64,000 bases of DNA from Pempheris klunzingeri (lineage: Eukaryota > Chordata > Actinopteri > Acropomatiformes > Pempheridae), in NCBI RefSeq assembly GCF_042242105.1, contig NC_092029.1, forward strand, positions 7,689,885 through 7,753,884, written 5' to 3'. The translations under genes and the position numbers were made by a program. The notes under the pieces are model-generated. The model saw only the letters and a list, made by a program, of their open reading frames with translations, had not been told where the DNA came from and did no database searches. This document shows, in pieces, positions 51,957 to 63,470 of the stretch. Positions within the stretch are counted from its first letter, which is position 1; each line of letters opens with the position of its first letter.

Positions 51957-54900
51957 TCAAAGCCTAAACTGGTCAACACTGTCAGGTCCAGCTCGGAGGA
52001 AACTGGTGAGAACTTCATATGTAACAAACACCACCATGTTGACGGGGAACGCACGCAGACAGTTGATGCCCAAGCTGCTGAAGAACACCCCCACTCCCTC
52101 CATCCTCACCGTCTCAGTGACGCAGTGATAAAAACCCTTGTATCGCTTCATCTCCCGCGCCCCATCCATCTGCAGACGGGCTTTGATCACGTCCATGGGT
52201 GTTCCTACAGTCCAGCCTGCCATTCCTGCTATTCCTCCGGCCAGCATCACACCACTCCAATCTGGGAGAAACAAAAAGAGACGGACGTTAAAAGGAACGC
52301 ACTGACATTTACATTTTAACTTGTCTTTTTAATCCTCATAGAATTAAAAGAGGAAAAGCATAAAAGGGGAAAGTTTTAGCACTGCCCTTGAGTTACTCTA
52401 TGAAGTGCTTATTGGCCTTGGTAGTGTTTTTCAATTAAAGCAATGGCTAAGCTAACCTCAAGGATGTGAGCTAGTTCACAGATTATGTAACACTTTAAAG
52501 TTAGACTGTTAATCAACATGCAAACTGGGGTTGATAAACACCACGAAGCAGTAATTAAATGATTGAACAGTCAGGTATACTGTCACACATTTATCAGACA
52601 TTTTAGAATCATGAACATGACTTTTTTTATTGTATTTAGCTGCAACCTTGTTGACCTCCAATCTAAAATTCATCATGTGATTTGGGCTAGGACTTAAAAC
52701 ATGAAAACGTGCATTCTGGTGAATTTACAGCGCCGACACACACAAAAGTCATGTCAACTGCTCAAGCAAGACACACACACACATAACCAGAAAAAAACAT
52801 CAGTCTTTTCTTGACTTCACACACCTGGTCTCTTCTTGCCACTGTCTGTCAGCCACTCGCAGATGGTTGTATAAGTCAAGAAGTATGTGGCGTACGATGG
52901 TCCGTCTCTAAGCATAAGCGGCAGCGATCCTCTGTACAGCCCCATGAACCCCTCCTCTTTAATAATGCTCAGCAGACAGTGAACTGGACCGTGGTACTTG
53001 GGTCTGGGCACGTTGGCTCCTCCTCGCTTGGACTCGGTCTGACATTGCAGACGTACTTTCACTATGTCACCTGGAGCCATCACGGATATCTGTTGACAGC
53101 AGATAAACAACTATAACTATCTATGAAGCCATACCCATCTGGAGAGGAGAGGGACATTTTATTCAAATATACACATGAATGTAAACTATGCATTGCATTT
53201 CTCTTTCTCTTACTCTCACAAATCACAGGTGAAATGGAGCAACTTATTGAGAAGCGTGATTCAACGATTTTCCGGGGGCTTTGTAAAATTGCATCCGTTA
53301 CCTGAGCAACACCTCCTGCCATCCCAGACAGGAAGACTTCCAGTTTGGTGTTCGGACCACCGCCCGCTCCTCGCGCCTGGCTGAGACATTGCAGGCAGTT
53401 CCTGTATGTGCCAAACACCACCGAGGAAGTCATAGAGATTGTGGTGACGGGTAAGGACATGCCTTTGAAGAAGCCATGCATCTGATGACACATGTGAGAG
53501 AGGCCCAATGATAAACCACAGAGAAGCAGCCAACAAAGTACCCTACCTGTCATGTGTCACTCCAGTTTTTTTCACTTAACTAAATTCACTTCATATTCTG
53601 ATCTTTAGGTCACAATATAAAGGATCTAATGTCCAAATCCATGAAGATGATGTGATTGTTTGCGACTGTTGTTGAAAATGTGTACATGTTGTTACACTTT
53701 GACATTGTTACCAAACCAACGTGTTCTCCATTTCCAACATTTTCAGACCATTCTGCTGACCACACCTGCTCTTTTTACATTTGCTCTTTTTGTTGGCAGC
53801 CAAGCTCTCAGGATGCTTTCTACAAACTCAACTGCTTCCTAACAACTCGGGCCAAATGATATTTTAAATAAAATCTTGTTGTGATTATTTTGATAGATGT
53901 TACGATTGCAAAATAATACTTGATTTTAGCGAGAATTGTTGTATTTCCTTTTCACTCAAAAAATATTAAAATTATGATTTTTGCAGGGGGAGTCTGTACC
54001 GAGCAAGTAAGCAAGCAAGTTTCCTTACATCTGGAGGATATGATTTGTGGGCCAAATTATGTATATATATATATATATACAATGCTTCATTTATAATGTA
54101 ATGACACAGTTGTAGTGACATCTCACGCTAAAAACATTTGCAGCTTCTTTGATATGGATATTTCAATTATTTGTTCAGACCCGTCTACAACTTGAGAATA
54201 TTTTGCAGTAGGCATCCTAAAAAAAAACCTGGGCCATTTCCACCTACCCCTTCCTTTGAAAATGTCGCCACTACACAGTGCCATATTCCTGTGAACTGTC
54301 TCTGGGTTTGGATCCGGACCTAGAAGGATAAAGAGCATGATGTAAAAATGATGTAAACTTTTATACAGCCATTCAGATACATGCCGTTCACTGCACCTTG
54401 ACTGTGTCCAGAGGGTAGCCCACTGCAACTCCACATGCCCCTGTGTGTTTCCAGAGAAAAGAGAGCATCAAGGACACAATGTCCAAGGTTATGGGCTTCA
54501 ATTGCAACCTTTTGAATAACAAACAGCTGACAGGGAGGACAAATGTGATGATTTGTTAATTATCTGTTTCACATCTTTCAAAAAAAAATGAATGCCTTGA
54601 CTGGTAGTCAAGTAAAATAAGCAACTTAAAGACATGTTTTTGAGCTGAGAAACATGTACAAGTATGTAAAAAACTTTGTTAGTGTGCAGCTGACAGTACT
54701 AGTATGTCAACACAGTTCACTACTTCCACTACCACTTAATTCTGCTGGACAATTTAGCTTGAGATTACAGATTAAATCTGTTTTTTTTTTAAAAGTACAA
54801 GCAAAAACATGATCCCACCAAACATGAGTGTTTATCTACTATTCTCATATGCTGACACAGTGTGATCAGAACATGCACACACAGCAGCTAACGATTTAGC

Positions 54901-54995
54901 AAACCCCAGTCAACTCATGGTGGCGTTAAACTACAAACTGGCTGAACAAGCTATTTACCTGCAAATGATCCAGACACAAAATCAGCGATATGCAT
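51957..54995 (-). CDS. slc25a47: Mitochondrial carrier SLC25A47-like, six coding exons
   Basis: This is an SLC25-family inner-membrane transporter, orthologous to the liver-enriched SLC25A47 (HDMCP), whose substrate is not firmly settled. Exons on the minus strand: 54995-54959, 54440-54397, 54319-54248, 53481-53302, 53089-52825, 52261-51957. All have AG/GT borders and matching phases, and join into 300 residues (human SLC25A47 is 308). It starts [13 protein letters not shown]. The three carrier repeats are marked by PLDTVK (22-27), PGDIVK (117-122) and PMDVIK (221-226). FFKG and LYRG close the first two repeats, but the third has FFSS where human has LFKG. The C-terminal stretch [14 protein letters not shown] is near-identical to human. 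Exon 1 is only 37 bp and exon 2 only 44 bp, so automated calls may miss them. The gene is head-to-head with slc25a29. Which teleost paralogue (a or b) was not resolved. Confidence 0.93.
54062..54079. repeat. (TA)9 microsatellite in an intron of slc25a47
   Basis: Pure TA run within the intron between the third and fourth coding exons. Confidence 0.85.
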
Positions 54996-54999
54996 CCTG

Positions 55000-55062
55000 T
55001 CAGACGGTGACTGACCGGCGGATGTTTGTCAAATGCGGCCCCATTCTTCCTCCAGCTAGCAT
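55000..55062 (-). other. Upstream ORF (20 codons) ending 4 nt before the slc25a47 start
   Basis: On the minus strand an ATG at 55062, with a second in-frame ATG at 55044, opens a 20-codon frame that ends TGA at 55002-55000. The main slc25a47 ATG follows at 54995 in another frame. This holds only if the 5' UTR is continuous here; an alternative acceptor AG near 55013 would remove the uORF. Confidence 0.35.
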
Positions 55063-55746
55063 GGGCCGCATGACGTTAACCTTGAGTGTGTTGCTGTTAC
55101 ATCATGTGCAGCGGAAGGCGTGCCACTCATACCTACCAGCCAAACAGCGTCCACTGACAGCACTGGTGCCGGATTTACCCGGAAATAGCCGAACGGTTCA
55201 CCACGTCCAAGTGATGAGTTTAGCGTGTGCAAAATTGTTTATATGCATCGAAAACCACATGGAAGACTAAAACTTAGATTTTTATAAATGTGTCATGATA
55301 TAGGGATAAAAAAAACGTCACGTTTAAACCAATTTTAAGCGTAATTCCACATATAATATAATAAAATTTCTTGACGATGCACGAGAACAAAAAAGAAGTC
55401 TCAAACATAACATTTGTTCACGCTCAAACTGCCTCCATCCCGTGACACCTGCCTTCGTGGACGGTCCACTCAAAAGCAAAACATCACACGGCACTTATGA
55501 CGCAATCCAACATTCGGAGCCCTTGCGGTCGGCAGCCAATGAATGACGAGGATTTTATCTGGAAGCGGGGTGTCGGCGTCATCTCTTCTCTCTGATTGGA
55601 CAGAAGCGCTGCCCGGGGCCGGTAAATCCCGCCCCCTCCCTACTAGTGACTTCCTGCTGCACTAGCTTACCTGCTACAGAAATAAACCTCCTTGATTCTG
55701 ACAGCGGAGAGGGTGTCCGCATTGACTGTAACCGCCACGCCGGCTC

Positions 55747-55761
55747 ATGGAGATTGTGTAG
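55747..55761 (+). other. Short upstream ORF (4 codons) before slc25a29
   Basis: ATG GAG ATT GTG TAG is the only ATG I see on the plus strand between the GC-rich promoter core and the main start at 56082. If transcription begins upstream of it, ribosomes meet it first. Whether it lies in the mRNA depends on the unmapped start site. Confidence 0.35.
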
Positions 55762-56081
55762 GTCAACAGGGGAGTTTAGTTAGAATACATAGAGGACCAG
55801 CTAAATAACCGGCCAGAGAAAATAAAATTGTTAGTATTTGCGGTTTGTCTGGTCTTAGAGGGGGGACCAGTCACTAGCTAGCCAGTGCTAGCTAACATAG
55901 ACGCTAACTGAAAGTGTCAACTAGCTTAGATTACTGGTTAAATTAAACAGTTTGGGGAAGTGCAACGAAACAAACGGTCTTCGAAAAAAAAAAAAAAAAC
56001 GTTTCAAAGTAGCGTCGAAAGACTGTTTCGTTAGCGTTTAGTAATATTTAGTTCTTCAGTTAGGTGACTGCAGGAGCGGTG

Positions 56082-59000
56082 ATGGACTTCGTTGCTGGAT
56101 GCATCGGAGGTAAGTCAGTGGCAACTGTACTTTATCCTGTCATTTGTGAGATGAACACAGTTTGGAAGGAGCCACTTTGATCTGAGGCATTGCAGCTTGA
56201 CCTAGCTGTGAAAACCACAAACCTGCCCACATATCTGTGTACTGTATAGCTACTTACTTATTTATCCCCTTTTTTTTTCTAATCGTGATTTAACATTGAA
56301 GGCAAAAGCATTTCATCGTGCGGTGAAACTCGGTTCTTCTCTGTACACATGACAATAAAACCATTGAATTGAATTGAACTACCATCCTTACCAATGTGAT
56401 GCAACTCTATCCCAAGATTACAAGTGCATTTTCGAAATTCCACCGCAGGTCGGCACACTAAGGCCAGTCCTGTAAATTCTCTAAAAGCCACTGATTGCAT
56501 TTGACCTGGTTGCAGGCTTTGACTTTGAGTGAGTGGAAAGTTGTGGGTGGATCTATTCTGCGTTATCTGTTCTCTCAATTATTGTAAGAAATTAGAAAGT
56601 GAAACTCACTACTCTTAGGCAATTTATCAGTTCTTTTCTCTACAGTAGTTTTTTAGAATTTGTAAAAGATCCTACAGAAGCTTAGGTTAAATACGTTGAC
56701 CTTCAGAGACTGAATAGAGTCTACTACGGCTTAAGTATGTCCAGCATATGAGAAGGTTTACATGGGAACTAAATGCGTGTCTTGCCCACAAAGGTTGCTC
56801 CAACCTTCTGCGTTTCTCCCTGCTGTCACTTGCACACCCCGTTGAGAATGGAAAGCATGCACACACAACACAAGTGCAACCCGAGCTTCCAAGCTAGGAT
56901 GGCTTGGCTGTTTAAAGTTTCCACACACGCCATATGCAGATGACATAAATCGGTACACACCCCTTCGCAGACCAATCCCACGCTATCTTTACTTAGCAGG
57001 GACTGACATGGCAGTCCATGCCGTCTCCCACCCTCTTACAGTGTAGTAGAATAAGGGGAAACATCTACTGTCAAAATGAGGTCAGCTAATCGGCATCATT
57101 TTTGAAACCAGAGAAGCTGACGTTGAAGCCTGTATCCTCAGCCATGGTGGGGGGTAGGGTGAGACACTGAAGAGAATTGTTGCTACCACCATGATGCACA
57201 TCGTCCTCTGCTTGTTTTTACTGCGCTCAGATCATGCCAGTGCATTGAGGTCAATGGCCGCTCATCAAACACATGCCTGCTTGTGTTCTTTTCCTGGCTT
57301 ACAGCGAGGACTCATTTCTGATTGGCTGTTTTTACAAATGGGTCAGGTGACGAAGTGCTTATGTAGGATTAGCTCGCTGTGGTTTGTTTACTGTGGTGAC
57401 ACAGGTGGGAGAGTAAGTTCACGTCTAGTTTAAATTATTATTATTAGGACAGTTATCACTATGTTTTCAACCATAGAACCGTAACTATTAATTTGATATC
57501 TGAAGTAATTTAAATAAATGGACACAAATGACACAAAAATGATAAACAACTTGCCAACTTGTAATAGGTATTTGCATCTGTTTTATTCGATCAGGCAGTA
57601 ATGGAAATTACATTATGAACATTTAGATAATATTAACCTTTTCGAGTGGGATGTACTGATTAAAGTTATTAATTAGTTTCATATCCGAATATTGATATAT
57701 TTCATGATATAGTACATTTAGCAGGAAAATCCCCTCATACACAGATTATTGATAATATAACCAGGCAGGAATGTCTGTTTTTCAGTAAAGCAGTAAATCA
57801 AATGCCTTGTTGTTTATGGTCAGTCCAGGAACTGTTAGCCTACCAGGATTCAACATAGACTCAGGTGAGAAGCCCAAACTGGCATCAGAACATCGTCATG
57901 TGCTGCACAAGCCTTGGTTATGTAACTTTCAAAGGCGTGCTAAAGAAAGTTTTAAAGGGTGATGATGCCTGGTGAGCTGGCTGTGGCTCGATAAGGCATT
58001 CATGCCCTGGGGAAGATGGCAGCGTGCTCTAAAATCACACAACGGTGCCAGCAGCAAGAGTTCTGGCCTTTTGAAGACTGGTCAAACAGGCTAAAAACCA
58101 ATGAAGTATGCCTGGTGTGTTGTTGGGTCCAGATTTCTTAAAATAGTCAGAAAAGGAGGCATGGATGCAGTGACTGTGCAATGAAGACTCAGTAGGGGTT
58201 TGGGCTGTCTCACAGTTCTGACTTTATTTGCCATACATGTTCACATGGAGGCACAAAAACGACAGCACAATTACTAAATGAAATACTTTTAATCAAGAAA
58301 GAAGAGAGTGTCATTTTCAATGATTCTCACTGTTGTTTCTCTTGTCTCCAGGGGCTGCTGGAGTCTTGGTTGGACACCCATTTGACACAGTTAAGGTGGG
58401 CAAAGGTTTTCCTTAAGGTGTAAATTAATCAGAGTTTTGTAGACTTTTTTATTTTTTAGGCAATTCACTTTTTCATCATTTATCTCAGTATGTTTCCAGC
58501 ATATGTATTTAATGCTCTGTGCTAAATGTTTTTCAAGAAATTGCCATGTCATCACTGTACACAGCTGCCTGACTTGAACTTTTCTGATGACTCTCCTTCC
58601 TTCCAGGTTAGACTGCAGGTCCAGAGTGTCGATAAGCCTCTGTACCGTGGGACCTATCACTGTTTCCAGTCCATCATACGCCAGGAGTCGGTACGTGCTT
58701 TTAGCTTCCATACAAATATATTGCTAATGTATATTTCTGATAACTGCCTATGGTTATGCGGTGGTCTGTATGCGTGCTTTGGTTTGCCTGGCTCTGACGC
58801 GTGTGAAGGTTTTCCGGTCTTAGGAGCAGATTGAACTTGGTGTTTCTTTCTTTAGTTGGTTTGTTGCTGTGTCATCCACCTTTGTGGGCTGTGAACTTGC
58901 AGCTCATGATGATAAACATGCAACAGTTCTGTTTAACAGGACCTATCTTTAGCCAGGTCATCGTGGCTGAACCTAGATAGCTGCTATGTTCTGTAGTTTA

Positions 59001-60833
59001 AAGTCAGTGAGGTCAGAGCGACCTGATAGTAGAGTTATGTCACTCGGTCTTATGACTGAATGCGGCACCATAAACTGTGAGGCTAAAGTTGGGGATACTT
59101 TGAGTGGGGTGTAGTTTGCTGAATGGGTTACACTTCACTTCGACCTCAGTTTAGTTTGCTCGTGCTGACTTAAATAGTATCTTGTTTTTTTAACGTTTGG
59201 TATGATCAGTGTGATTCATTTTTGCTTTTATTATCAATGTCCTCCCCAGCTGCTCGGACAAAAAACTAACTTACTATTTGCTAATTGTTATTCAAAGCTT
59301 CGGCGTAAAAAACCCTCAAGCAGGTCAGTCAATTAACTTTTGCGCAAATTTGAACTGAAGGATCACCTTTTTCTAGGATCATTATTTCAGTAGCCTCAGG
59401 ACGTGTCACATTTTTCACCTATACTGCAGGCGCCTTTTAATTACAGGAAATATTACAGTGAGTGTCAAGAAGACAAAAAGGGCTGTCCTGAGAAGATGAA
59501 GTAATTGGTGTCTTCTACGCTGTAACACTTGTAACATATTACGCATTTAGGAGGAGCAAACTTGATAGATAGCATCTATTTAGCTGGATCGGTTATGTGC
59601 ATGTAGCTTTTTGGCTTGATAGTTTTCACAAAGAAGAGGCCGGTCTCGTACTGTATAGAGGAACAAAAATAAAATGGAGGGCATTATAAGAAAATTGTAA
59701 ATAAGTTTCTCACGGTTTCTAATTGAGAGTTTCACACATGCAAGAGAGGTACTTAAATCCTTGTTCGTCTGATAGTGGGAGCTCTGTAGCTGGTTGTTCT
59801 GAAAAGACTGCATGCTGGGTAACCTGCTTTTTCAAATTATTGGCAGAAAATGTTAGACGTATTTTTTATCCATGTTAAGAGTGAGACTAACGGTGTGAAC
59901 ATGACCCTCGTTGGACAATAAATTATTAATGATGACTCTTGCGAGCCCTTGAACGTTTTTTGTGTATTTAAAAGAAAAATCAGGCCCTGATGCTGGTGAT
60001 TTTATTTATAGTGATGTAATAACATTCCTTGTCTAATATGATGTCTTTGACCTTCTCCATAGCTATTGGGCTTGTATAAAGGCATTGGATCTCCCATGAT
60101 GGGCCTTACATTCATCAATGCTATAGTATTTGGTGTTCAGGGGAACACTATGCGGCTGCTGGGACAGGACACTCCCTTGAACCAGTTCCTTGCTGGTGCA
60201 GCAGCAGGTGCCATCCAGTGTGTCATCTGCTGTCCCATGGAGCTGGCTAAAACCCGCATGCAAATGCAAGGTACCGGGGAGAAAAAGTCCTCTAGGAAGC
60301 TGTACAAGAACTCTCTGGACTGCTTGGCACGCATCTACAATCGGGAGGGTCTGTGGGGCGTAAACAGAGGCATGGCGACCACGCTTATCCGGGAGACACC
60401 TGGCTTTGGAGTGTATTTCCTGGCCTACGACGTGTTGACGCGCAGCCTCGGTTGTGAGCCAGATGACCGCTACATGATCCCCAAACTGCTGTTTGCTGGG
60501 GGCATGGCTGGCATCGCCTCCTGGCTTTCCACCTATCCGGTGGATGTGATCAAATCGCGGCTGCAGGCAGATGGGGTGGGCGGAGTGAACCAGTACAGCA
60601 GCATCGCTGACTGTGTGCGGCAGAGTGTCAGGAGAGAGGGCTACATGGTGTTCACACGAGGCCTCACCTCCACGCTGCTACGAGCCTTCCCTGTGAATGC
60701 AGCTACCTTTGCTACCGTCACCCTCATCCTCTTGTACGCTCGGGGGGTGGAGGAAGCACCCAAAGACTGTGAGCCGCCTCAGCCAAGCCACCACGCACAG
60801 ATACAGCAGCAGGCCCAACCTTCCAGCCTGTGA
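56082..60833 (+). CDS. slc25a29: Mitochondrial basic amino-acid carrier SLC25A29, four coding exons
   Basis: SLC25A29 exchanges arginine, lysine and ornithine-type basic amino acids across the mitochondrial inner membrane (older name CACL). Exons on the plus strand: 56082-56109, 58352-58395, 58607-58690, 60063-60833. All have AG/GT borders and consistent phases, and join into 308 residues (human is 303). It starts MDFVAGCIGGAAGVLVG. Signature motifs are PFDTVK (19-24), PMELAK (110-115) and PVDVIK (211-216), with LYKG, VNRG and FTRG closing the repeats. VFTRGL, LLRAFPVNAATFATVT and the last five residues QPSSL match the mammalian protein. Exon 4 begins Leu-Leu-Gly-Leu-Tyr and has no ATG of its own, so a single-exon caller would start it wrongly. 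A 2.2-kb first intron follows the 28-bp exon 1. Confidence 0.96.
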
Positions 60834-63470
60834 CAGCACTGAGGTCTCACCCTCCTCAACCTGGGCACTTTACAAGAGCATGGGAAGACAAAACCTACAT
60901 ACAAACCCTTTATTCTTGTCCGACTCTGTTTCACATCTGGCTAGTCATTCCCCATTGTGAGCCAGAAGATACCTGGTTTATATAACCACTTGTTTTTACT
61001 TTAATGTTAAAAAGGAAACAAAGGAAAAATATTTATTTTTAGCTATAATTTAAGTTTTAGGTTTGCCTCTTAAGATGCAGACTTACCTCTAATAAGATGG
61101 GAAATTGGAACTATGAGATTCATGAAAGTTTTTAATAGCAGCTTTTGTCTGTGAGAAGTGACACAGATCTAGACTTGTTACAGAGCCACTATACTGATGG
61201 TGTGGCTGGGAAGTGTGAACAGTGTAGACACTGAAAGTTGATATCTTTATCACATATACCTTGAAATGTGCAGTTTTTAATTGCACCTGTGAACACCTGC
61301 GTGTGTGTGTGTGTGTGTGTATATATATACTGTACAGTGTGTATATACACACACATAATTGATTTGGTTCATTTCTTTTTTTAATGTATGTTGGAAACAT
61401 GTTTCCTGCCTTATGATATGAATACCTTTTTATTTTGTGTAAGGACGCTGAAGCGCCTGTCTGTACCTGAACTGTATCCTCTGGAGAGCCAAGCAAGACA
61501 GATGGAATGTAGCATTTGATAAGTGTGCTGAACTTATCACTTGTGTCTGCCTCCAAACTAAAACGACACACTGCAGCTATAATCTGATCATCGCTAAAGC
61601 ACTATTTATTAGCCCACACAGCACACGTCGGTACTCACTGTCAACAAAACTCCACTAGTCTGAAGGGCTCTTCAGGGGCCAAATGCAAAGTGTTTGTATG
61701 TGAAGCAGGATTGTGGATGGCACTACTATGTTTTATGTCTTGTTTGGTTGTCTGTTTGGCATGTTGTGTTTTACCAAATAATGTGAAGTTTTATCATTGT
61801 AACTTTACTACTGTATTAAAGGCCTGATCCAGAAGTGGAATGTGGCGCTACATGTGGCACTGTACTTATCCCACTATTTTAGTTTATTTTTGTTTTTATT
61901 CTTTTTAAAGCTGTAAATTGTGTTGTTATTCCAGGGGCAGAGATCAATGCTTGGGGCTCCCCTCAAAGTTTTGGACAATTTTAAAATCAAGGGGCCAACA
62001 AATGTCCTATTATTTAGGATGGACCTCGTTCATTTCACACTGTTCATATTTACCTTATTGTCAAATTTATGGGTTGTGTAATCCACAATGTCCCCCAGTG
62101 GTTGGGGAAATTTGAATAAAATTTATCCAAAAACAACCACAATTGTATCCAGAGGCACTGGGACTTTTTGGTATTATACAACCTGCAGTGTGAGAAAATG
62201 TGAGCAACTGCTTCAACAAATAACAAGCAAAAAAAACAATGTGAAGGGTAAAAGAGTTAGTGATTGGGGACAGACCCTTCCCAGAAGCATCTAAGAATGC
62301 CCTCTGAATAAAATTAATTTCTTATTTTGGGTTACTATTTATTGAGCAAAAAGTGGAAGGTTCTTTTTCCTAAACTTGACAAATATGTATTGGTTTGTAC
62401 CCATCGTTGATATGCTGATATGCTTCTGGATTGGGGCTTTAATTGGACTTATTTATTTTTGCTGTTACTGTATTAGCTTAGTAATGTACAGGTGTTGGGA
62501 ATTGTCTGCATGTGTGTGGTCAGAATCGTCTGATTTTGTACGTTATTTTATGCCTGAATGTTGAATTTCTTGCTGTAAAGCAATCAAAGTTTCTCCTGTA
62601 CTAACAGGCCAATGTATCAGTTCCCAGCAAAGCAGTAAATCGTCAGTATGACTGAGCATCTGTTCCTCTGAATGCTTTTCTGAGCTCTATCTGAAGTTAT
62701 AACACTAGCAGCAAATCAAACTACTGTAGTCATTTGCGTATGAAGACTATGAGCAGGAAGTCACCGATGCACTAAAACCTTCAGTATGTTGAATGTATCA
62801 CACCTGTAGGCACCCACAGGTGTTCTGAGTGAAAGAGTTGAAGGACAAAATGATGTCTTGGAATCCCGTTGTTGAAATTTTAAATGTCGCTAGTTTGAAT
62901 ACTGCTGAGTTGCCTAAACATCTCCATGGTTGTTTTCTACTTTGATGGTGGGTGACAATGACAAATGAAAGTGGAAAAAGTGCAAAGGGATATTTGGTAT
63001 GTCTGTAGAAGTCGCTTGTGTTTTATCAATGACTCCACCTCTCTCTCCAACAGTGACTGTTATCTCTGACTATAATGTAGATTGCAGTCTGTCTGAAACT
63101 TGGTGATCGCCATTTGACAGCAAATATTTAGTCCAGTTGATGTGAAAGATGCAATATGTACAGGGTGTAACTGTATTCATGTGAGATTGTTTTGAAGTGG
63201 TAATGTAAATATATACATATACATATATAAATACATATATAAGATATATTTTTCAGTCTAAAGTAGTTGTGTGGTTCCCTGATTGTCTGAGTTTGAGCAG
63301 GTTTTAAAGTCTATTTGATCAGTTTGAGTTAAATGTTAAACTGAAGAGATTTGAACTGAACAGCTGCGACATGATATTTTTGTAACATATAGTCATACAT
63401 AACCTATTTGTCTTGATTTGCCAACGACGATCTGTACAAATGGGCCAATAAAAGAAAAATCAGCAGCTGC
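60834..63470 (+). other. slc25a29: 3' UTR of slc25a29 with several poly(A) signals
   Basis: After the stop codon there is no further coding sequence. Candidate signals are ATTAAA 61815-61820, AATAAA 62115-62120, AATAAA 62307-62312 and AATAAA 63447-63452. The last is followed by a GT-rich stretch (63473-63486) and is the likeliest distal end, giving a UTR of about 2.6 kb. It includes a (GT)n/(AT)n inverted repeat at 61300-61355 and a TA-rich run at 63207-63250. The boundary is inferred. Confidence 0.5.
61300..61355. repeat. (GT)n-(AT)n quasi-palindrome in the slc25a29 3' UTR
   Basis: A (GT)10 run passes into ATATATATAC, then after CTGTACAGTG it reverses as GTATATACACACACA. The arms can pair into a hairpin on either strand or in the mRNA. 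Confidence 0.75.

Larger units (their letters stand above)
54996..56081. promoter_or_regulatory. Shared divergent promoter region of slc25a47 and slc25a29
   Basis: The two start codons face away from each other across 1,086 bp. The stretch 55430-55760 is visibly richer in G, C and CpG than its surroundings. It holds a CCAAT box (55536-55540), an inverted CCAAT (ATTGG, 55595-55599) and a GC box (CCCGCCCCCTCCC, 55628-55640), a typical TATA-less arrangement. Transcription of slc25a29 probably starts near 55640-55760. A minus-strand splice-donor-like AG/GTAAGC at about 55667-55672 could belong to a non-coding first exon of slc25a47. Start sites are inferred. Confidence 0.55.

Noticed and set aside
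61089..61571. 160-codon minus-strand frame
   Set aside because: It is antisense to the slc25a29 3' UTR and includes the (CA)n repeat read as HTHTHT.
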